Assembly: GCA_964447605.1 (NCBI GenBank)
Contig: CAYUTA010000085.1
Coordinates: forward strand, 1 to 8,558
Source: CAYUTA01 sp964447605
Lineage (GTDB): Bacteria; Bacillota; Clostridia; Christensenellales; CAG-138
Length of the DNA stretch: 8,558 nt
Reading direction: 5' to 3'
Shown: piece after piece, positions 5,996 to 8,558 of the stretch
Layout of the letters: every line of letters begins with the position of its first letter
Position numbering within the stretch: the stretch's first letter is position 1
Notes under the pieces: model-generated
What the model saw: only the letters and a program-made list of their open reading frames with translations
Told to the model about the DNA's origin: nothing
Databases searched by the model: none
Translations under genes and position numbers: made by a program

Positions 5996-6421
5996 ATGTG
6001 TTATTGCGGCCTGTATTGCGAGAATTGCGCTACGAAAGCAAGGGTGGAACCTGCGGCGCAGGTATTGCATAGGGAAATGAAACAAGCGGGGTTTGAAGAC
6101 ATTGTGCAGTTTCTTCCGGACGGTGACGCTTTCTGGAATTTTCTCAAAAGCATGGCTGAGGAAGGGACATGCGTATCCTGTCAAAGCGGAAGTGGAGATC
6201 CGGGATGCAAAATAAGGCGCTGTGCAAAAGAAAAGGGCGTGAAAATGTGCGCTTTATGTGATAGCTACCCATGCGGGAAAATTTCCGGTATTTTTGCCTG
6301 TTATCCGGTGCTGAAGGAGGATAACGCCCTGCTTCGCGGCGAGGGAATAGAGGCGTGGGCAAAACTCCAGGACAAGCGAAAGGCAAACGAATATACCTAT
6401 GTGGAACATCAAGAACCATAA
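5996..6421 (+). CDS. DUF3795-family cysteine-rich protein
   Basis: This 141-residue protein opens with CYCGLYCENC, the hallmark N-terminus of DUF3795 proteins, whose function is unknown. Twelve cysteines are at residues 2, 4, 8, 11, 59, 62, 71, 76, 85, 88, 93 and 102; the CxxC pairs (8-11, 59-62, 85-88) and the extra singles suggest bound zinc or an iron-sulfur site (inference). There is no signal peptide or membrane segment, so it is probably cytoplasmic. The ATG at 5996 is chosen because the family motif begins right behind it; the frame is open upstream to 5942 but has no better start. No Shine-Dalgarno precedes it (the leader is AT-rich), so the start codon may be leaderless-like or mis-set. 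It is transcribed away from the tetR operon and alone. Base composition is between the GC-rich operon and the AT-rich right arm. Confidence 0.85.
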   Translation: MCYCGLYCENCATKARVEPAAQVLHREMKQAGFEDIVQFLPDGDAFWNFLKSMAEEGTCVSCQSGSGDPGCKIRRCAKEKGVKMCALCDSYPCGKISGIFACYPVLKEDNALLRGEGIEAWAKLQDKRKANEYTYVEHQEP

Positions 6422-6611
6422 ACAAATCCAACAGGATCGATAACCACAGAAGGCATTGAACAAATCGCCGGGGATGAAAACAATTCGTTCGCTTTGTGGC
6501 GCGACAGAGCGCCGTTTTTGAGTACTGGAATACAGACTCCCTGCACGTCTGGAAATCGTAAGCGTTCCCCATGTATCGGCAGCTTTTTGATAGGGGCGTT
6601 TTTAGAAAGTT

Positions 6612-6630
6612 GGGCACCATTTTAGCACCA
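6612..6630 (+). repeat. Paired GGGCACCA-type direct repeat, left copy
   Basis: GGGCACCA (6612-6619) and TAGCACCA (6623-6630) are spaced 11 bp apart, one DNA turn. The same arrangement and orientation recurs at 8370-8388. Phased short direct repeats of this kind resemble arm-type binding sites of tyrosine recombinases near attachment sites (inference). Confidence 0.5.
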
Positions 6631-6712
6631 CAAACAAGGCAATAAACACAAGCACAAGGCGGCGTACCATGCGCATAAAGACGGTTTAGAACTGCTCTTG
6701 TTTTACACCGCT

Positions 6713-6722
6713 ATGTTACGCA
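6713..6722 (-). repeat. TGCGTAACAT motif, copy 1 (inverted)
   Basis: ATGTTACGCA on the plus strand is the reverse complement of TGCGTAACAT, which appears in direct orientation at 6819-6828 and 6967-6976. Confidence 0.5.
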
Positions 6723-6735
6723 ATAGAGGGTAAAT

Positions 6736-6756
6736 AAGCCTTACAATTAAAGGCTT
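6736..6756. repeat. Hairpin AAGCCTT / AAGGCTT
   Basis: AAGCCTT (6736-6742) and AAGGCTT (6750-6756) form a perfect 7-bp stem with a 7-nt loop, followed by TTTC on the plus strand. It could be a weak plus-strand terminator. Confidence 0.4.
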
Positions 6757-6775
6757 TTCAGACACCAAAATCAAT

Positions 6776-6814
6776 AGGGTAAGGTGTTTATACCTTTTCC
6801 CTCGAAAACACCTT
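6776..6814. promoter_or_regulatory. Attenuator-like alternative hairpins
   Basis: AAGGTGTTT (6781-6789) pairs perfectly with AAACACCTT (6806-6814). The same left arm can instead pair as AAGGT (6781-6785) with ACCTT (6792-6796), strengthened by AGGG (6776-6779) with CCCT (6799-6802). The two folds exclude each other, as in transcription or translation attenuators. No downstream gene to be controlled is apparent on either strand, so it may be a relic. Confidence 0.35.
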
Positions 6815-6816
6815 TA

Positions 6817-6830
6817 ACTGCGTAACATTT
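6817..6830 (+). repeat. ACTGCGTAACATTT direct repeat, copy A
   Basis: This is an exact 14-bp match to 6965-6978, 148 bp away in the same orientation. Confidence 0.55.
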
Positions 6831-6964
6831 TGCTCGGCTCATATCTGCCTGTTTCCCCACGCTGGACTGTTGCCATAGAAACCCCGTAGGACACGCTACA
6901 AGCCGATTTAAGCAATGTATGACCGCTTAGGAATTGACACTACACCCCTCAAAATCAGCGTTCT

Positions 6965-6978
6965 ACTGCGTAACATTT
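6965..6978 (+). repeat. ACTGCGTAACATTT direct repeat, copy B
   Basis: This is an exact 14-bp match to 6817-6830; the core also occurs inverted at 6713-6722. Confidence 0.55.
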
Positions 6979-7008
6979 CAAAGGCTATCACCATAATCCG
7001 TTGTTGAG

Positions 7009-7041
7009 TTATCCGATGTTGGATTTTCCGACATCGGATAA
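7009..7041. repeat. Long near-perfect hairpin, 15-bp stem
   Basis: TTATCCGATGT (7009-7019) is the exact reverse complement of ACATCGGATAA (7031-7041). After one T/G mismatch (7020, 7030) the stem continues with GGA (7021-7023) and TCC (7027-7029) around a TTT loop. There is no T-run next to it, so it is not an ordinary terminator. Its length and symmetry suggest a protein-binding site, a replication or transfer hairpin, or a structured RNA. Confidence 0.75.
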
Positions 7042-7056
7042 TCCAATGCAAATAAA

Positions 7057-7098
7057 TAAAGATATATATAATACTGATTTAATCAAGTAAAGATATAT
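7057..7098. repeat. AT-rich direct repeats TAAAGATATAT
   Basis: Exact 11-bp copies lie at 7057-7067 and 7088-7098, with a period of 31 bp (about three DNA turns), directly beside the 7009-7041 hairpin. Repeats of this kind beside a hairpin resemble iterons or protein-binding arrays, but there are only two copies. Confidence 0.4.
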
Positions 7099-7110
7099 CA
7101 ATTATCCATT

Positions 7111-7144
7111 CCTTTCCGTTCCTTTCCCTAAACCCCTTTCCGTA
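7111..7144 (+). repeat. Polypyrimidine CCTTTCC cluster
   Basis: CCTTTCC occurs at 7111-7117, 7121-7127 and 7135-7141. The last copy is part of CCCTTTCCGTA (7134-7144), which recurs exactly at 7263-7273. Confidence 0.45.
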
Positions 7145-7251
7145 GAAAATATGGGCGTTTGAGAAAACAAGGGAAATACAACCCCAAGTGATTACACATT
7201 CCGACAAGGTAACGAGCGAAAAAGCGCATTAAAAGTTCCGTAGCAAGCATA

Positions 7252-7270
7252 GGAAAGGGGTACCCTTTCC
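7252..7270. repeat. Perfect palindrome GGAAAGGGGTACCCTTTCC
   Basis: The two 8-bp arms GGAAAGGG (7252-7259) and CCCTTTCC (7263-7270) are separated by 3 bp. The right arm belongs to the CCTTTCC family seen at 7111-7141. Confidence 0.6.
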
Positions 7271-7293
7271 GTAAAAATGCGCCGCTTTTGCCT

Positions 7294-7311
7294 GTTGGGA
7301 TAATCCCCAAC
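7294..7311. repeat. Inverted repeat GTTGGG-N6-CCCAAC near the HAD fragment end
   Basis: GTTGGG (7294-7299) and CCCAAC (7306-7311) form a 6-bp stem with a 6-nt loop. A short hairpin beside a junction between coding and repeat-rich DNA could be part of a transfer origin or an element end, but no relaxase gene supports this. Confidence 0.35.
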
Positions 7312-7644
7312 CCTTATAGACCGGAATTTTATTCATAACCTTATAATCAAGTTCTTCAAATGTTTCAGGTTTTGCAATCTCAAACTTCTCAAAGAACAAC
7401 GGGATTTCATCTCTAATTAAACATACCTCTGAATAGTCGACTTTTCTTTTTTATACGAAATGGGAGAACAGTTTCTTCATAATCTCTAAATTCTTTTAAC
7501 GAACATGTTTGCTCAAAAAAGACATTATATAAATAAGTAATGCCATTATTAAAATCGAATGATATGTCTTTCAATACTGTATCATATAAATCAAAAATCA
7601 TAATCTTTTTCAGAACAATTGCCTCCACGTCAAATTGAAAGTTG

Positions 7645-8202
7645 TCAATGCCATTCCTTTTTCAGAATAGCGTACTGACAAGTATTTTCATAGTGCGGAG
7701 TTCCATCAGGGTTATTTATAAATGATACAAATTCCATAAACAAGCCCTCTCGACGCATACCGAGTTTTTCACACAAATGCTGACTGGACAGGTTATAATC
7801 CTCAACATAGGCGTAAATACGCCTTGCGCCTTTCTTGCTGAACAGGTAGTCAAAAAAAGCATATGCTGCTTCAAAAGCATAGCCTTTCCCTTGATAATCA
7901 ACATTCAGCATCCACCAAGGACTAAATGTATCACGAACCGAATGTTCATCAGCGTGTGGCTCTCCCGTTTCTGGGTATGCGTCTATCTCCCCAATCACTT
8001 TACCCGAGTCTTTAAGCGTAATTGCAAAATAATACTCTGTCTCGCTTATACGTCTTTTCATTTCTTCTTTTGCTTCATCAACCGAGTTCAGTTTCATGCA
8101 AGCGAAACAATTAACTACTGGCTCTTTCAGATACTCATATACATCTTCTGAATCATTCTCTGCAAAGGGACGCAAAATCAATCTTTCAGTTTCAATTATC
8201 AT
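7645..8202 (-). CDS. GNAT-family N-acetyltransferase (RimJ/RimL type)
   Basis: This 185-residue cytoplasmic protein transfers an acetyl group from acetyl-CoA to an amine. The start IETERLILRPF is typical of the RimJ/RimL (Acetyltransf_3) branch. The acetyl-CoA loop is Q104-G-K-G-Y-A, preceded by the beta-strand WWMLNVDY. N137-LSS-xxLCEKLGM (137-149) is the usual motif B. The length is normal and the frame intact. The substrate cannot be told: ribosomal protein N-termini, small amines and antibiotics are all found in this branch. The ATG at 8200-8202 has AGAGG (8209-8213) 6 nt upstream and a fair promoter at 8243-8270. The gene is strikingly AT-rich compared with the left half of the window, which points to horizontal acquisition. 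Confidence 0.92.
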   Translation of the reverse strand: MIIETERLILRPFAENDSEDVYEYLKEPVVNCFACMKLNSVDEAKEEMKRRISETEYYFAITLKDSGKVIGEIDAYPETGEPHADEHSVRDTFSPWWMLNVDYQGKGYAFEAAYAFFDYLFSKKGARRIYAYVEDYNLSSQHLCEKLGMRREGLFMEFVSFINNPDGTPHYENTCQYAILKKEWH

Positions 8203-8242
8203 ATCTTACCTCTTTTCGTTTCAGCAAATTTCAATTTGTCGG

Positions 8243-8270
8243 TTTATATGATTTACCATATAATTGTAAA
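8243..8270 (-). promoter_or_regulatory. Promoter of the GNAT gene
   Basis: On the minus strand TTTACA (8265-8270) and TATAAA (8243-8248) are separated by 16 bp. The expected start is near 8236, about 34 nt before the GNAT ATG. Confidence 0.55.
8244..8263. promoter_or_regulatory. Dyad inside the GNAT promoter
   Basis: TTATATG (8244-8250) and CATATAA (8257-8263) are perfect inverted arms 6 bp apart, covering the -10 box and most of the spacer. It could be an operator, although AT-rich DNA produces such dyads by chance. Confidence 0.35.
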
Positions 8271-8493
8271 TTTTTCTACATTTCGATAAATAATAGGTAC
8301 TTTCGCCCTCACATAGTATGATATTTCTTTATATGTGCTCATGTCGTTTTATATCATCACGGGAAATCCGGGCACCATTTGGGCACCAAAACATCAAAAA
8401 GCACTTCTGCTCTGAGCGCCTTAATCTCTGAAAAAGTCAGTATTTACAAAGATTTTCACAGTTCAAGACTTTACATTGATACAAAATCAAATA
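8271..8493. other. AT-rich non-coding region to the right of the GNAT promoter
   Basis: No gene is seen. It contains the right copy of the GGGCACCA repeat pair (8370-8388). A short minus-strand frame of 28 codons covers 8361-8447 and encodes KWCP, a residue string also encoded on the minus strand at the left repeat. Confidence 0.45.
8370..8388 (+). repeat. Paired GGGCACCA direct repeat, right copy
   Basis: GGGCACCATTTGGGCACCA has two exact GGGCACCA units (8370-8377, 8381-8388) 11 bp apart. It has the same orientation and phasing as 6612-6630, and the first 11 bases (GGGCACCATTT) are identical between the two sites. Confidence 0.6.
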
Positions 8494-8558
8494 CTATTTT
8501 TTATCCATAAAAAAATCCATTCCGCCGCCGACCGCTAGCGGCACAAATAGTAATGAAA
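8494..8558 (-). CDS. Possible C-terminal end of an unknown gene (cut by the window edge)
   Basis: A minus-strand frame enters from the right edge and ends at a TAG (8494-8496). It reads SLLFVPLAVGGGMDFFMDKK, a hydrophobic stretch with a charged end, as at the end of a membrane protein. Base composition rises in GC here, including a 10-bp perfect palindrome CCGCTAGCGG at 8532-8541, which differs from the AT-rich DNA before it. Only 20 codons are visible, so this could be chance. Confidence 0.2.
   Translation of the reverse strand, partial: SLLFVPLAVGGGMDFFMDKK

Larger units (their letters stand above)
6422..7228. other. Non-coding, repeat-rich region, probably mobile-element remnant
   Basis: No convincing gene in about 800 bp. 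Two short frames stay open at 6409-6621 (minus) and 6422-6625 (plus, in frame after the DUF3795 stop), but neither has a good start or a recognised motif. The region holds several hairpins, three copies of TGCGTAACAT, a 33-nt hairpin at 7009-7041, AT-rich direct repeats and polypyrimidine CCTTTCC repeats. This density is typical of the control or transfer regions of integrative elements, but no recombinase or relaxase gene is seen. Confidence 0.5.
7229..7628 (-). pseudogene. HAD-superfamily hydrolase fragment, frameshifted and truncated
   Basis: The first frame (7413-7628, 71 codons, apparent GTG start) has the HAD motif I variant F12-D-L-Y-D-T-V near its N-terminus, preceded by hydrophobic residues as expected. 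It runs into a stop after an A-rich stretch. Shifting by one base in the A-run (complement of 7442-7452) opens a second frame that reads KVDYSEVCLIRDEIPLFFEK and continues to a stop at 7229-7231. The two parts make sense as one protein, so a one-base insertion is likely. HAD motifs II-IV are not visible, and the tail beyond about 7310 reads through hairpin-rich DNA, so the 3' end has probably been lost to a rearrangement. It follows the GNAT gene by 16 bp, in the same transcript. GGAGG (7622-7626) lies inside the apparent start, so the true start is unclear. Confidence 0.65.

Noticed and set aside
6144..6620. Minus-strand frame of 158 codons
   Set aside because: Mostly antisense to the DUF3795 gene, with no recognised motif and no convincing start site.
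7128..7310. Minus-strand frame of 60 codons
   Set aside because: It translates the CCTTTCC repeats and palindrome; it lacks a ribosome binding site and recognisable motifs, and overlaps the second frame of the HAD fragment.
1..8558. tRNA, rRNA or known riboswitch genes
   Set aside because: I looked for cloverleaf-like arms, TTCGA-type T-loops and familiar aptamer cores and saw none that held up.

Overview
The window looks like chromosomal DNA of a GC-rich Clostridia-type Bacillota (Oscillospiraceae or Christensenellales would fit). The support is strong purine-rich Shine-Dalgarno sites, a type I-C-like CRISPR repeat, Firmicutes-style gene families and tight ATGA-type gene overlaps. The taxon is inferred from style, not from a marker gene.

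Positions 1-438 hold the distal (trailer) end of a CRISPR array with seven identical 32-nt repeats. The array continues to the left; no cas gene or leader is in view. Positions 472-5659 hold one minus-strand operon in transcription order: TetR-type regulator, FGGY sugar kinase, class III (glutamate-1-semialdehyde-aminomutase-like) PLP aminotransferase, class II aldolase, GtrA-like membrane protein. The genes are separated by at most 25 bp or overlap. A sigma70-like promoter with three abutting dyads (5739-5800) precedes the regulator. The operon points head-on at the CRISPR array, with only 33 bp between the last gene and the last repeat.

The kinase, aminotransferase and aldolase suggest phosphorylation of a sugar or polyol, a PLP-dependent amino-group step, and retro-aldol cleavage, controlled by a TetR regulator that senses a small molecule. 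I do not know a named pathway with this exact gene set. It is the best candidate in the window for an undescribed system.

A plus-strand gene for a small cysteine-rich DUF3795 protein follows (5996-6421). From about 6422 to the right edge the DNA changes character. It is mostly non-coding and visibly richer in A+T, with many hairpins and repeats, a frameshifted HAD-type gene fragment (7229-7628) and an intact GNAT acetyltransferase gene (7645-8202) on the minus strand. A pair of 11-bp-phased GGGCACCA repeats occurs in the same orientation at 6612-6630 and 8370-8388, bracketing this segment. I read it as a decayed mobile-element or horizontally acquired island. No integrase, transposase or relaxase gene is visible.
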